Below, piece after piece: positions 17,221 through 26,325 of a stretch of DNA of 64,000 bases. Location of the stretch: the NCBI RefSeq assembly GCF_004342915.1, contig NZ_SLWL01000008.1:123031-187030 (forward strand). Reading direction: 5' to 3'. Both the position numbers and the translations under genes were made by a program. Below the pieces are notes generated by a model. That model was not told where the DNA came from. It saw only the letters and a program-made list of their open reading frames with translations, and ran no database searches. Each line of letters begins with the position of its first letter. Position 1 is the first letter of the stretch. Origin of the DNA: Camelimonas lactis (GTDB taxonomy: Bacteria > Pseudomonadota > Alphaproteobacteria > Rhizobiales > Beijerinckiaceae).

Positions 17221-18036
17221 ATGGCCCAGCGCGCGTTCTGGAAGGGATATCTGAAGCTCTCGCTCGTCACGTGTCGCGTGGCGATGACGCCGGCGACGAG
17301 CGATCGCGAAAAGGTGCGGTTTCACACCCTCAACGCCCGCACAGGCAATCGCCTTGTCAGCCGCTATGTGGACGCGGTTACCGGGAAACCTGTCGACCCG
17401 GAGGACGAAGCGCGCGGCTACCCCCGGGGCGAGGACGACCATGTTCTGATCGGGGACGACGAACTCGACGCCGTCGCGCTGGAAAGCACCCACACCATCG
17501 ACGTGGACGCCTTCGTGCCGGCCGACAGCATTGGCTGGCTCTGGTATGACCGCCCGCACTATCTGCTGCCCGATGACGCCGTGGGCGAGGAAGCCTTTTC
17601 CGTGATCCGGGAAGCGATGCAATCAACCGGGATGGTCGGCGTTTCGCGCCTTGTTCTCTATCGCCGCGAGCGGGCGGTGATGCTGGAGCCGCGCGACCAG
17701 GGCATCGTGCTGTGGACATTGCGCTACGGCGATGAGGTGCGTGACGCCAGCGACTACTTTGCCGGTCTGGATGAGGACCGGCCCGACCCGGAGCTGATGA
17801 AACTGGTGCTGCGGCTGATCGACGAGCGCACCCGGCCCTGGGACCCGGACATGGTCCACGATCCGGTGCAGGAGCGGCTGCTCGATCTGATTGAAACGCG
17901 CAGGAAAGGCCGAAAACGGCCCACCAGAACGCCCGAGCCGGCGGAGGAGCCGGCGTCCAACGTCGTCAGCATCATGGATGCGCTGCGACGCAGCATCGCC
18001 TCGGAAAGCGCCTCACGGAGGAAATCCCGTAAATAG
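17221..18036 (+). CDS. ku: non-homologous end-joining protein Ku (first copy)
   Basis: Binds DNA double-strand ends as a dimer and recruits LigD; 271 residues, normal for bacterial Ku. It starts MAQRAFWKGYLKLSLVTCRV and shows the conserved LVSRYVDAVTGKPVDPEDEARGY-type segment near residues 40-65 and the EMQ-like SVIREAMQSTGMVGVSRLVLY region. The C terminus is lysine/arginine-rich (RRKGRKRPTRTP, SRRKSRK), as in Ku tails that bind DNA. It lies downstream of the zinc-protein gene with an EcfG-type promoter, and converges on ligD. Confidence 0.93.
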   Translation: MAQRAFWKGYLKLSLVTCRVAMTPATSDREKVRFHTLNARTGNRLVSRYVDAVTGKPVDPEDEARGYPRGEDDHVLIGDDELDAVALESTHTIDVDAFVPADSIGWLWYDRPHYLLPDDAVGEEAFSVIREAMQSTGMVGVSRLVLYRRERAVMLEPRDQGIVLWTLRYGDEVRDASDYFAGLDEDRPDPELMKLVLRLIDERTRPWDPDMVHDPVQERLLDLIETRRKGRKRPTRTPEPAEEPASNVVSIMDALRRSIASESASRRKSRK

Positions 18037-18142
18037 CATGCCTCCCGTCCCCGCGCAGGGCAAATGCAGCCTGGAGGGCTGTCGCTTGCCGGTCAATCGC
18101 GCGCCCTGATGTCTGGGGTGCGGAACTGCAGCCCGCCTGGTT

Positions 18143-20806
18143 TCAGGCCCGCTTCGCTTTTGCCCCGGCTCCGCCGGTCCGGCCTTTCACCTCCAGCGGC
18201 GCCGCGGCGGCGCGAAAATCCGCCCAGGGATCACTGGCGAGCGCCGCCAGCCGTGTCGGGATATTGGTGACGGTGAAGTAGGCCGGCCCAATCTCCGGGC
18301 CCAGTTCACTCCACGCCAGCGGCGCCGAGACCGGCGCGCCTGGCCGGGCGCGCGTCGACCAGGCGGCGACCGCCGTGGCTCCGCGCTGGTTGCGCAAATA
18401 GTCGATCAGGATTTTGCCGCGCCGTTTCGATTTGGTGATGGTGGCGACGTAGAGATCCGGGCTGTCGGCGGCCATGGCTTCGGCGAGGGCTTTCGTGAAG
18501 GCTTTCACCGCCGGCCATTTCGCCGCCGGTTGCAATGGCGCAGCGACATGCAGGCCCTTGCCGCCGGAGGTTTTGACGAACGGCGATAGCCCCGCGTCGC
18601 GCAGGCGCTGCCGCACCTCCTGGGCGGCGTCTATCACCGCCTGCCAGGCGACGCCTTCTCCCGGATCGAGGTCCATGACGATCATGTCTGGCCGCTCCCA
18701 GTCCGCGACGGTGGAGCCCCACGGGTGAATCTCCAGGGCGGCCGACTGCACCAGCCCCATCAGCCCGTCCAGATCGTTGATGCTGATCAGCGGCGCGTCG
18801 CCGGTTTCCTGCGGATCGTGAATCAGGGCGACCTTGGGATTGAGCCCCTTCCACGCGTGTTTCTGGAAGAATTTCTCGCCAGTAATCCCGTTGGGGCATC
18901 GCAACAGCGCAAGCGGCCGCCCCACCACGAGCGGCGCCATGCGCCGCCAGACTTCGGCGTAGTAATCGGCCAGGCCTTCCTTGGTGACGCCCTCGTCCGG
19001 CCAGTACAGACGGTCCGGGTGGGTGAGCCGGACGACGCGGCGCTGGGGCGGCGGCTCCAGGGCGCCGGCATTCTGGCCCCCTGCATCCTGGTCGTCCCCG
19101 TTCCGGGCTCCGGTGCGTTTGTCTGACGCCTTGCGCCCGGCTTCCGGTGTTTCCCGCACGATGTCGCGGGCCGCCTTGTCCTCGCGCAGGCCCCGGAAAG
19201 CGGCGTGCCGCAGATGGCCATCCGCGGTCCAGGCCCGGAATTCGACTTCCGCCACCAGTTCCGGCCGGACGAAGGTGACCTGCCGGCGCTCCGTCGCGGT
19301 GAGCAGCCCGTCGAATGGGCTCCTGTCCGCGCGCAGCGCCTGCAACCGGCTGAACAGCTGTTCCGCCATGGCGGCGCTGAAGCCGGTTCCCACCCGGCCC
19401 ACATGGTGCAACGCATCGCCCTCGTAAACGCCAAGCACCAGCGAGCCGATGGCCTTGCGCGCCACGGAGGAGGGGGTGTAGCCGCCGATGACGAACTCCT
19501 GCCGCGCCGAGCATTTCGATTTGATCCAGGTTCGCCCGCGGCCGCCGCGCCAGGGGGCGTCGCGCTGTTTGGAGACAACGCCTTCGAGGCTGAGGCGGCA
19601 GGCGTGGCGCAGCACCAGCTCGCCGCTTGCGTCGAAATGGCCGCTGTAGCGGATGACGCCGTCCGCCGCAGCCACCAGCTGCTCCAGCTGCTGCTTGCGC
19701 TGGATGAGCGGAACGCGGGTGAGATCATGGCCGTCGAGATAGAGCAGATCGAAAACGTAATAGACGAAGCGATCGGTGCGGCCAGCGCTGAGGTCGGCCT
19801 GCAGCGCGGAGAAATCCGAGGCGCCGGCCCCGTTTTCCACCACCAGTTCGCCGTCGATGATCGCCGTGTCGACGGGCAGGGCCGCGAGGGCGTGGGGAAT
19901 GCGGTCGCCGAACTTCGCTGTCCAGTCGAGGCCGCCGCGCGTCAGCAGGCGGATTTTTCCGTCCTGGACATGGGTTTGCAACCGGTAGCCATCGAATTTG
20001 ATTTCGTGCAGCCACTGCTTGCCGGCGGGCGGCGCGGCGGCCAGCGTCGCCAGCGTCGGCTCCAGAAAGTCCGGCATCGCCGCCTTGCGCGCGCCTTTGA
20101 GCGTCGTCCCGGGCGCCGCGGCAGCGGCGCCGGCTGGATGGTCCGTCGCCGGTTTGGCGGGCTTTGAGGCCCTGGCTTTTGGCTGGGTGTCCTTGCCATT
20201 GCTCCTGTCGATGCGCCCGGTTCTGGACGACCAGCCTGGCGTTTCACCGGCGACCGCGGCGATGTCCCGGCCGGTTTTCACCGAGGCTGGCGCTTCTTCC
20301 AGAATGTCAGCGGCGTCTTCGGGGCGCGCCCATTCATCGTCGCCCTTGATCAGCAGCCAGTTTTCCCGCTTCTCCCCCGGCTTGCCCCGCATCCGCACCA
20401 GATGCCAGCGTCCATGCAGCTTTTCGCCGTCCAGCTCGAAATCCAGATGTCCCTTGGCGTAACCCTTGTGGGCGTCGCCGATGGGCTTCCAGTCGCCGCG
20501 ATCCCAGACGATCACCGCGCCGCCGCCATACTCGCCTTTCGGGATTGTGCCTTCGAAATCGCCATATTCGAGCGGGTGATCCTCCACATGCACGGCAAGG
20601 CGTTTTTCCCCCGCCACCAGGCTGGGACCTTTGGTGACGGCCCAGCTTTTCAGCACGCCGTCCATCTCCAGGCGGAAATCATAATGCAGACGGGTGGCGT
20701 CATGTTTCTGGACGACGAAATGCGCGCCCTGCTTCTGCGCCTTGCGTCCGCGCGGCTCGCTGGTGCGGCTGAAGTTCCGCTTTTGCCGGTAGGTTTCGAG
20801 CGCCAT
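18143..20806 (-). CDS. ligD: multifunctional DNA ligase D
   Basis: ATP-dependent end-joining ligase of 887 residues with the domain order phosphoesterase, ligase, polymerase. Residues 1-190 hold the 3'-phosphoesterase (FVVQKHDATRLHYDFRLE, HVEDHPLEYGDFEG, IPKGEYG). From about 230 to 545 is the ligase with the adenylated lysine in EIKFDGYR and DGELVV downstream. From about 600 to the end is the primase-polymerase domain (LTHPDRLYWPDEGVTKEGLA, IVMDLDPGEGV with its metal-binding aspartates). The ATG directly follows the TAG of the second ku gene with no gap, so the two are co-transcribed and coupled. The 106-base gap to the convergent ku is non-coding. Confidence 0.95.
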   Translation of the reverse strand: MALETYRQKRNFSRTSEPRGRKAQKQGAHFVVQKHDATRLHYDFRLEMDGVLKSWAVTKGPSLVAGEKRLAVHVEDHPLEYGDFEGTIPKGEYGGGAVIVWDRGDWKPIGDAHKGYAKGHLDFELDGEKLHGRWHLVRMRGKPGEKRENWLLIKGDDEWARPEDAADILEEAPASVKTGRDIAAVAGETPGWSSRTGRIDRSNGKDTQPKARASKPAKPATDHPAGAAAAAPGTTLKGARKAAMPDFLEPTLATLAAAPPAGKQWLHEIKFDGYRLQTHVQDGKIRLLTRGGLDWTAKFGDRIPHALAALPVDTAIIDGELVVENGAGASDFSALQADLSAGRTDRFVYYVFDLLYLDGHDLTRVPLIQRKQQLEQLVAAADGVIRYSGHFDASGELVLRHACRLSLEGVVSKQRDAPWRGGRGRTWIKSKCSARQEFVIGGYTPSSVARKAIGSLVLGVYEGDALHHVGRVGTGFSAAMAEQLFSRLQALRADRSPFDGLLTATERRQVTFVRPELVAEVEFRAWTADGHLRHAAFRGLREDKAARDIVRETPEAGRKASDKRTGARNGDDQDAGGQNAGALEPPPQRRVVRLTHPDRLYWPDEGVTKEGLADYYAEVWRRMAPLVVGRPLALLRCPNGITGEKFFQKHAWKGLNPKVALIHDPQETGDAPLISINDLDGLMGLVQSAALEIHPWGSTVADWERPDMIVMDLDPGEGVAWQAVIDAAQEVRQRLRDAGLSPFVKTSGGKGLHVAAPLQPAAKWPAVKAFTKALAEAMAADSPDLYVATITKSKRRGKILIDYLRNQRGATAVAAWSTRARPGAPVSAPLAWSELGPEIGPAYFTVTNIPTRLAALASDPWADFRAAAAPLEVKGRTGGAGAKAKRA

Positions 20807-21688
20807 CTAGCCAGCCTTTCTGCGGGAGGCCGCTGTCCGCGCGGCGGATTTTCCAGCCCTGTCCGGGCCGGATCTGGTTTTGCCCGCCGCGCGGCCAGAT
20901 GGCCGGGGCGCGCCCATGGCCGCCGCGCTCTCACGCAGGGCGGCCATCAGATCGACCACCTTCGTGGGCTTGGGCGGCTTGCGCGCCGCAATCTTGCGGC
21001 CCTCCAGCTTCGCCTTCACCAGATCAGCCAGCGCCGCCTCATAGCGATCCTCGAAGGTGGACGGATCAAACGTTCCGGTTTTCATGCGGATGATATGTCC
21101 GGCAAGCTCCAGCATCTCGTCCTTGATCTTCATATCCGGGATATCGCTGAAGGCTGCCGCCGCCGGGCGCACCTCGTAATCGAAATTCAACGTCGTCGCG
21201 ACGAGGCCTTCGCCGGCGGCGCGGATCAGCAGGATGCGCACGCGGCGAAACAGCACGGCCTGGCCAATGGCCACGGTTTTCGTCTTGCGCAGGCCGTCGC
21301 GGATCAGGGCGTAGGGCTCCTGGGCGGCGCGGTCTGAAGGCGCAAGGTAATATGGCCTGTCGAAATAAACGTCGTCGATGTCCGCGCAGGGGACGAATGC
21401 GGCAACGCTGATCGTCTTGTCGCTGGCCGGCGTGGCGCTGGCGACTTCCTCCGGCGTCAGGACGACGTAATCGCCCTGGGCAAGCTCGTAGCCCTTGACC
21501 TGGTCGTCGCGCTCCACCGGCCGGCCGGTGACGCCGTCGACGAACTGGCGATGCACCCGGTGACCGGTGGCCCGGTTTATCGTGTGAAAGGCGATGCGCT
21601 CCGATGTCGAAGCGGCGGTGAACAACGCCACCGGGCAACTGACCTCGGCGATCTTCAGCACCCCTTTCCAGTTCGCCCTGGGCGCCAT
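20807..21688 (-). CDS. ku: non-homologous end-joining protein Ku (second copy)
   Basis: Second Ku paralogue, 293 residues from the ATG at 21688 (MAPRANWKGVLKIAEVSCPV), preceded by AGGGGCTT. The frame is open 30 codons upstream but without family character. Conserved segments include RVHRQFVDGVTGRPVERDDQ, the PYYLAPSD region and a C-terminal tail of basic and alanine residues. It diverges clearly in sequence from the copy at 17221-18036, so this is an old duplication rather than a recent one. Its TAG abuts the ATG of ligD. An EcfG-type promoter lies about 90 bases upstream. Confidence 0.93.
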   Translation of the reverse strand: MAPRANWKGVLKIAEVSCPVALFTAASTSERIAFHTINRATGHRVHRQFVDGVTGRPVERDDQVKGYELAQGDYVVLTPEEVASATPASDKTISVAAFVPCADIDDVYFDRPYYLAPSDRAAQEPYALIRDGLRKTKTVAIGQAVLFRRVRILLIRAAGEGLVATTLNFDYEVRPAAAAFSDIPDMKIKDEMLELAGHIIRMKTGTFDPSTFEDRYEAALADLVKAKLEGRKIAARKPPKPTKVVDLMAALRESAAAMGAPRPSGRAAGKTRSGPDRAGKSAARTAASRRKAG

Positions 21689-21776
21689 TGCCAAGCCCCT
21701 GTCTGCGCCGCTTCCAAACTGCTTGCCGTGAACAGGTACGGGCGCGGGCCGCGGCGCGTGGCCCGCATCAGGGTTC

Positions 21777-21801
21777 AACGCGGTGCAGCCGGGGGTGTTC
21801 C
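21777..21801 (-). promoter_or_regulatory. EcfG-type promoter ahead of ku-ligD
   Basis: On the minus strand GGAAC (21801-21797), 16 bases, then CGTT (21780-21777). This is an exact match to the EcfG/RpoE2 consensus including the cytosine of the -10 element. It stands about 88 bases upstream of the ku ATG at 21688. Confidence 0.75.
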
Positions 21802-21963
21802 ACCGGCAACCGGAAGCGGCGTTAGCCAGGTTCGCCGACGCCCGGCTGGAGCAAAGGGGAGCCTGGCTGGAAAAAGGGACGCGTCGTCAGGGGCGAACGG
21901 TGATATTGTTGTGGAAGCCAGCGCCGGTCATGGCCCGCCTTTCCACCGTTGACGGCGCGGGGA

Positions 21964-21982
21964 CTGTTACACATTGTAACAG
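21964..21982. promoter_or_regulatory. dyad operator-like site upstream of the DUF930 gene
   Basis: Perfect 8-base dyad CTGTTACA-CAT-TGTAACAG. The arms have a 3-base centre, which fits a dimeric regulator better than an RNA hairpin. It lies about 42 bases ahead of the ATG at 22024. The cognate regulator is unknown. Confidence 0.5.
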
Positions 21983-22023
21983 AAAGTTGACAGCCCGCCG
22001 CCCCACGTGTTGAACCTCCCGGA

Positions 22024-22443
22024 ATGATGATGCGAAGCGTTCTGTCCCCCCGGGTTTTCATCTCGATGGCCAGCCTTGGCCTTGCGCTGCAATACGGTCA
22101 TGCGCACGCATATGAAACCAGCCTGCGGCCCCAGTTCGAGCGGCTTGAGCCCGATACCCGCCTTGAGGAAGTCTGCGACACGGAAGTTGCCCTGAGGCTT
22201 AATCGCGAGCAGCGGGGACTGGCCGTCGACAAGGTGGTGTCTTACACGTTCAGGCAGGTCATTCAGGAAAGAAACAACAAGATCGTCGCCAATGGCGCGG
22301 CGTTTCGCAGTCGCGGCAAGTGGTTCCACCTGAAGTTCGAATGCCAGACGGGCCCAAAGCATATGGACGTTCATATGTTGACCTATACGGCGGGGGCGGA
22401 AATTCCACGGTCCCAGTGGGCGCGTCACTACCTCTACGATTGA
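22024..22443 (+). CDS. secreted DUF930-like protein
   Basis: Protein of 139 residues with three possible tandem start codons and a signal peptide (SPRVFISMASLGLALQYGHAHAYE). The mature part carries the DUF930 pattern as I remember it: LEPDTRLEEVCDTEVALRL, FRSRGKWFHLKFECQTGP and a C-terminal GAEIPRSQW. Two cysteines (CDTE and FECQ) may form a disulfide in the periplasm. DUF930 has no assigned function and is largely a Hyphomicrobiales family. It stands alone, with an operator-like dyad just upstream. Confidence 0.75.
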   Translation: MMMRSVLSPRVFISMASLGLALQYGHAHAYETSLRPQFERLEPDTRLEEVCDTEVALRLNREQRGLAVDKVVSYTFRQVIQERNNKIVANGAAFRSRGKWFHLKFECQTGPKHMDVHMLTYTAGAEIPRSQWARHYLYD

Positions 22444-22715
22444 ATATATCTGCGTCGCCTGGGATAGAATGCGGTCCGCCAGCCAGGCCGCTTACCGCAA
22501 GGCGTCCCGTGGGCCTGGGCGGGGTAGCCATTGCCCGGGGGCCAGGATGGAAGAGCCCGGCTCACCGACCCGCCCGTGCTGGACGCCACGACCTGGCGGC
22601 GCCGGCCAAACATGCGCCGCCTTTGAAAAGCGGGCGCCGCTCCGCTGGCGGGGCGCGCGCGGTTGGCATGGTTGTTGCTTCATGATGTGCGTGAAACGCA
22701 ATCATACGGCTTCCC

Positions 22716-23324
22716 ATGCGCGAAAGAACGCCAGAACAGCAATCCAGGCTCCGCGTCGCCATCGTGGAGGCGAACAGCGTCCGGGCTGCGATTATCGTCG
22801 GCGGCCTGCATGATGCCGGGATTGTCGACGCCCATGTCATCTCCGGATCAGGCCAGCTGCTCCGCAGCCTGGCCGATCTGGAGCCGGACGTGGTCGTCAT
22901 CGGCCTTGAAAATCCCGGCCGCGATGTGCTCACGCAGATGTTCCGCATATCCCGGCTCATTGCCCGACCCGTCGTCATGTTCGTGGATAACCCGGATAGC
23001 GACATGACCGGCGCGGCGGCGGAAGCGGGAGTGTCCGCCTATGTGGTGGATGGTCTGCGCCGGGAGCGGATCAGGGCGATTGTCCATATGGCGGTGAGCC
23101 GGTTTGAGGTTTTTGACCGCCTGCAGCGCGAGCGTGACGCGGCTTGCGATGCGCTTGCCGCCCGCAAGATCGTTGATCGCGCCAAGGGCATGCTGATGCA
23201 GGGCCGGCAGATGACGGAGGCGGAAGCCTATGCGCTGCTGCGCCGCACAGCGATGAACGAAAAGCGCAAGCTTGTCGACGTCGCCCAGAGCCTGGTTACA
23301 GCAGCGTCGCTGATCGCGAAGTAA
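22716..23324 (+). CDS. nasT: ANTAR-domain response regulator/antiterminator, NasT-like
   Basis: Cytoplasmic RNA-binding antiterminator of 202 residues. Residues 12-130 form a pseudo-receiver domain (LRVAIVEANSVRAAIIVGGL, DVVVIGLENPGRDVLTQM). The C-terminal ANTAR domain runs from about 140 to 200 with the hallmark AARKIVDRAKGMLMQGRQMTE and AYALLRRTAMNEKRKLVDVA. NasT proteins bind leader hairpins of nitrate/nitrite genes to prevent termination and are normally held inactive by NasS. No nasS is visible next to it. It precedes nirB by 550 bases in the same orientation, so the nirB leader is its likeliest target. Confidence 0.9.
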   Translation: MRERTPEQQSRLRVAIVEANSVRAAIIVGGLHDAGIVDAHVISGSGQLLRSLADLEPDVVVIGLENPGRDVLTQMFRISRLIARPVVMFVDNPDSDMTGAAAEAGVSAYVVDGLRRERIRAIVHMAVSRFEVFDRLQRERDAACDALAARKIVDRAKGMLMQGRQMTEAEAYALLRRTAMNEKRKLVDVAQSLVTAASLIAK

Positions 23325-23874
23325 CGTCAGCCGGCATTGACCGGTCGTCAACGATTTTGAGCGGCCAGATATAAGGTTCTCAGGTATAGTTGCGTGGCGC
23401 GCAGGTTTTGTTGTTGCCTGAGGCCATCGGCTGCGCCAGTTCCGTCAGGCGCTTTCGCGCCCAACATCGGCGCGCCGCGCCATAACCGCGCAATATCTTC
23501 CAGCGATAAAGAAACCCGCATATCCGTCACGCGGCCGTGACCTGGGCGGCAAAGCGCTGGCCCCTTGCCCTGAATTCGGGCGCCTCGCTGATGATATGTT
23601 GCTCACGGCGCCCAGACTATCCCCTTGAGCGCAATCCATTGCTTCCATATCGTCAAGTACACGACGGGTCCATGACAATGAGGTCATCCGGTCCCGGGCT
23701 GCTCCGCCAGATCTGGCGGGCGCAGCATAGTCTACTGACACTGCAAAACGACAACGGCGTCGCACGAACAACCCCGATCCATTTGCGATCTCCGGGTGTG
23801 TTCTCGCGGCGTTTTGCGTGTTTTGCATCGAATATTCGCCAGATCACCCATCTGCGCGGAAGGGAGGCCAGAGG
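23325..23874. other. intergenic leader region between nasT and nirB
   Basis: No gene supported in these 550 bases. The base composition is less codon-like than the flanks. The 3' half should contain the nirB promoter and untranslated leader; it includes the strong hairpin at 23698-23726. A GGCGC/GCGCC hairpin lies near 23449-23463. Confidence 0.55.
23698..23726 (+). promoter_or_regulatory. leader hairpin, possible NasT target
   Basis: A 16-base perfect palindrome, CCGCCAGATCTGGCGG (23704-23719), is flanked by a further GCTGC/GCAGC pair (23698-23702, 23722-23726). As RNA it would fold with stem CCGCC/GGCGG and the hexaloop AGAUCU. ANTAR target loops have six bases with A at position 1 and G at position 4; here position 1 fits and position 4 does not. 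Distance to the nirB ATG is about 150 bases. Confidence 0.4.
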
Positions 23875-26325
23875 ATGCCCCGAAAGCTTGTTGTGATCGG
23901 CAATGGCATGGCGGCCGGCCGCGTGCTGGATGAGCTGCTGGCGCGTGATCCGGATGCGTATTCGGTGACGGTTTTTGGCGCGGAGCCGCGCGTCAACTAT
24001 AACCGCATCATGCTCTCGCCAGTATTGGCTGGCGAGAAGGCCTATGAAGATATCCTGATCCATGACGACGCCTGGTATGCGGCCAATCGCATTGACCTGC
24101 GGCGCGGCGTCGCCGTTACCCACATTGACCGTGAGGCGAAGCAGGTCACCGGCGCCGATGGCTCGGTCACCAGTTACGACGCCCTGCTGCTGGCGACCGG
24201 ATCTTCTCCCTTTGTCCTGCCGGTTCCGGGCGCGGACTTGCCAGGCGTGGTGAGTTTTCGTGACCTTGACGACGTGGACGCGATGCTGGCGGCCGCGCGC
24301 AGGGGTGGCCGCGCCGTGGTCATCGGCGGCGGTCTGCTCGGTCTGGAAGCCGCGGCCGGCCTGGCGGCCCGGGGCATGGACGTCACCGTTGTGCACCTCA
24401 TGCCAACCCTGATGGAGCGCCAGCTCGACCCCTCGGCGGGCTACCTGCTGCAGCGGGCCATGGAGCAGCGGGGCGTGACCATCCGGAGCCGGGCCAACAC
24501 CCACGCCATTCTTGGCGATACGCATGTCACGGGCGTCAGGCTGGATGACGGAGAGGAACTGCCGGCGGATCTGGTGGTGATGGCGATCGGCATCCGGCCA
24601 AACGCCGCGCTGGCGCGCGCGGCTGGCCTTGAGGTCAATCGCGGCGTGCTGGTTGGCGACGACATGCGCACCAGCGATCCCGATATCTTTTCAGTCGGTG
24701 AGTGCGTTGAACATGGCGGCGTCTGCTATGGCCTTGTCGCGCCCCTGTACGACATGGCGAAGGTCGCGGCGGCGCGCCTCGACGGCGACGCGACAGCGAT
24801 GTTCACGGGGACGCTCACGGCCACGCGTCTCAAGGTCACGGGCGTCGACCTGTTCTCCGCCGGAGATTTCGGCGAGGGCGACGACCGCCAGGAAGTGGTG
24901 CTGCGCGACGTGGCCAGGGGCGTTTACAAGCGCGTCGTGCTGAAGGAGGACCGGGTGGTCGGCGTGGTGCTTTACGGCGACACGGCTGACGGTTCGTGGT
25001 TCTTTGATCTGCTGCGCCGGGGAACCGACGTGTCGCAGATGCGCGATACGCTGATCCATGGCCAGTCGTTCGCGACCGGCGCCCCGCAGGACCCGGCGGC
25101 GGCCGTCGCGGCCCTGCCGGACGATGCGGAGATTTGCGGTTGTAACGGGGTCTGCAAGGGGAAGATCGTCCAGACGATTGCCGGGGAAGGGCTCTCTTCC
25201 CTGGCGGAGGTGCGGGCCCATACCAAGGCCTCGGCCTCATGCGGGGCCTGCACCGGTCTTGTCGAGCAACTGATGTCGCTGACGCTCGGCGCGGCGTTCG
25301 CCCCCGCCACCGTGGAGCCCATGTGCGGCTGCACCGATCTCGGCCACGATGACGTGCGCCGGCTGATCCGGGCGGGGGAACTGAAGTCCATTCCGGCGGT
25401 GATGCAGGAGCTCGGCTGGAAGACATCCGGCGGCTGCGCCCGATGCCGCCCCGCGCTCAATTATTATCTGCTGTGTGACTGGCCTGAGGAATACGCGGAC
25501 GACGCGCGCTCCCGTTACGTCAACGAGCGTGTCCACGCCAATATCCAGAAGGATGGCACCTATTCGGTCGTGCCGCGCATGTGGGGCGGCCTCACCAATC
25601 CGCGTGAGTTGCGCGCCATCGCCGACGTGGCGGAGCGCTACGACATTCCGGCGGTGAAGGTGACGGGCGGGCAACGCATCGATCTTCTCGGCGTGCGCAA
25701 GGAAGACCTGCCGGCGGTCTGGGCCGATCTCAACCGGGCGGGCATGGTTTCCGGCCACGCCTACGCCAAGGGCCTGCGCACGGTGAAAACCTGCGTTGGC
25801 TCGGACTGGTGTCGCTTCGGAACCCAGGACTCGACGGGTCTGGGCGTGCGGATCGAGAAGTTCATGTGGGGCTCGTGGACGCCAGCCAAGGTGAAGATGG
25901 GCGTCTCCGGCTGTCCGCGCAACTGCGCCGAGGCGACCTGCAAGGACGTGGGCGTGATCTGCGTCGACTCCGGTTTCGAGATCCACTTCGCCGGCGCCGC
26001 CGGCCTGCACATCAGGGGCACGCAACTGCTGACCCGCACCGCCACCGAGGATGAGTGCATCGAGGTCATCGCCGCGCTCACCCAGCTGTATCGCGAGCAG
26101 GGGCGCTACCTGGAGCGCATGTACAAATGGGCCGACCGCACTGGCGTCGATGTTATCCGCGCGGCCGTCGTCGATGACGCGGACAGGCGCAGGTCGCTTT
26201 TCGAACGCTTCGTCATCTCGCAACGCAAGGCGCAGGTCGATCCCTGGGCGGAGCGGGTCGAGGGACACGACGCGCATGAATTCACCCCGATGGCCAATCT
26301 GAAACTGCTGGAGGCGGCGGAATGA
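23875..26325 (+). CDS. nirB: assimilatory nitrite reductase [NAD(P)H], large subunit
   Basis: Reduces nitrite to ammonium with six electrons from NAD(P)H; 816 residues. Domains in order: FAD/NAD(P)H oxidoreductase (VVIGNGMAAGR; VIGGGLLGLEAA), two bacterioferritin-associated-ferredoxin-type [2Fe-2S] regions (CGCNGVCKG near 420 with CGACTG; MCGCTD near 483 with CARC), then the sulfite/nitrite reductase half with the siroheme-[4Fe-4S] cysteines in TCVGSDWCRFG and CPRNCAEATC. The start at 23875 follows AGGGAGG and GAGG. The frame is open 19 codons further upstream without family similarity. It overlaps nirD by 4 bases. Confidence 0.95.
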   Translation: MPRKLVVIGNGMAAGRVLDELLARDPDAYSVTVFGAEPRVNYNRIMLSPVLAGEKAYEDILIHDDAWYAANRIDLRRGVAVTHIDREAKQVTGADGSVTSYDALLLATGSSPFVLPVPGADLPGVVSFRDLDDVDAMLAAARRGGRAVVIGGGLLGLEAAAGLAARGMDVTVVHLMPTLMERQLDPSAGYLLQRAMEQRGVTIRSRANTHAILGDTHVTGVRLDDGEELPADLVVMAIGIRPNAALARAAGLEVNRGVLVGDDMRTSDPDIFSVGECVEHGGVCYGLVAPLYDMAKVAAARLDGDATAMFTGTLTATRLKVTGVDLFSAGDFGEGDDRQEVVLRDVARGVYKRVVLKEDRVVGVVLYGDTADGSWFFDLLRRGTDVSQMRDTLIHGQSFATGAPQDPAAAVAALPDDAEICGCNGVCKGKIVQTIAGEGLSSLAEVRAHTKASASCGACTGLVEQLMSLTLGAAFAPATVEPMCGCTDLGHDDVRRLIRAGELKSIPAVMQELGWKTSGGCARCRPALNYYLLCDWPEEYADDARSRYVNERVHANIQKDGTYSVVPRMWGGLTNPRELRAIADVAERYDIPAVKVTGGQRIDLLGVRKEDLPAVWADLNRAGMVSGHAYAKGLRTVKTCVGSDWCRFGTQDSTGLGVRIEKFMWGSWTPAKVKMGVSGCPRNCAEATCKDVGVICVDSGFEIHFAGAAGLHIRGTQLLTRTATEDECIEVIAALTQLYREQGRYLERMYKWADRTGVDVIRAAVVDDADRRRSLFERFVISQRKAQVDPWAERVEGHDAHEFTPMANLKLLEAAE

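Noticed and set aside
23698..23726. Calling the nirB-leader hairpin a proven ANTAR target
   Set aside because: The loop has A at position 1 but not G at position 4, and no second hairpin of the usual pair was identified; kept only as a candidate.
23704..23730. Sigma-54 promoter upstream of nirB (TGGC...GC)
   Set aside because: The spacing between the GG and GC elements is about two bases too short for a -24/-12 promoter.
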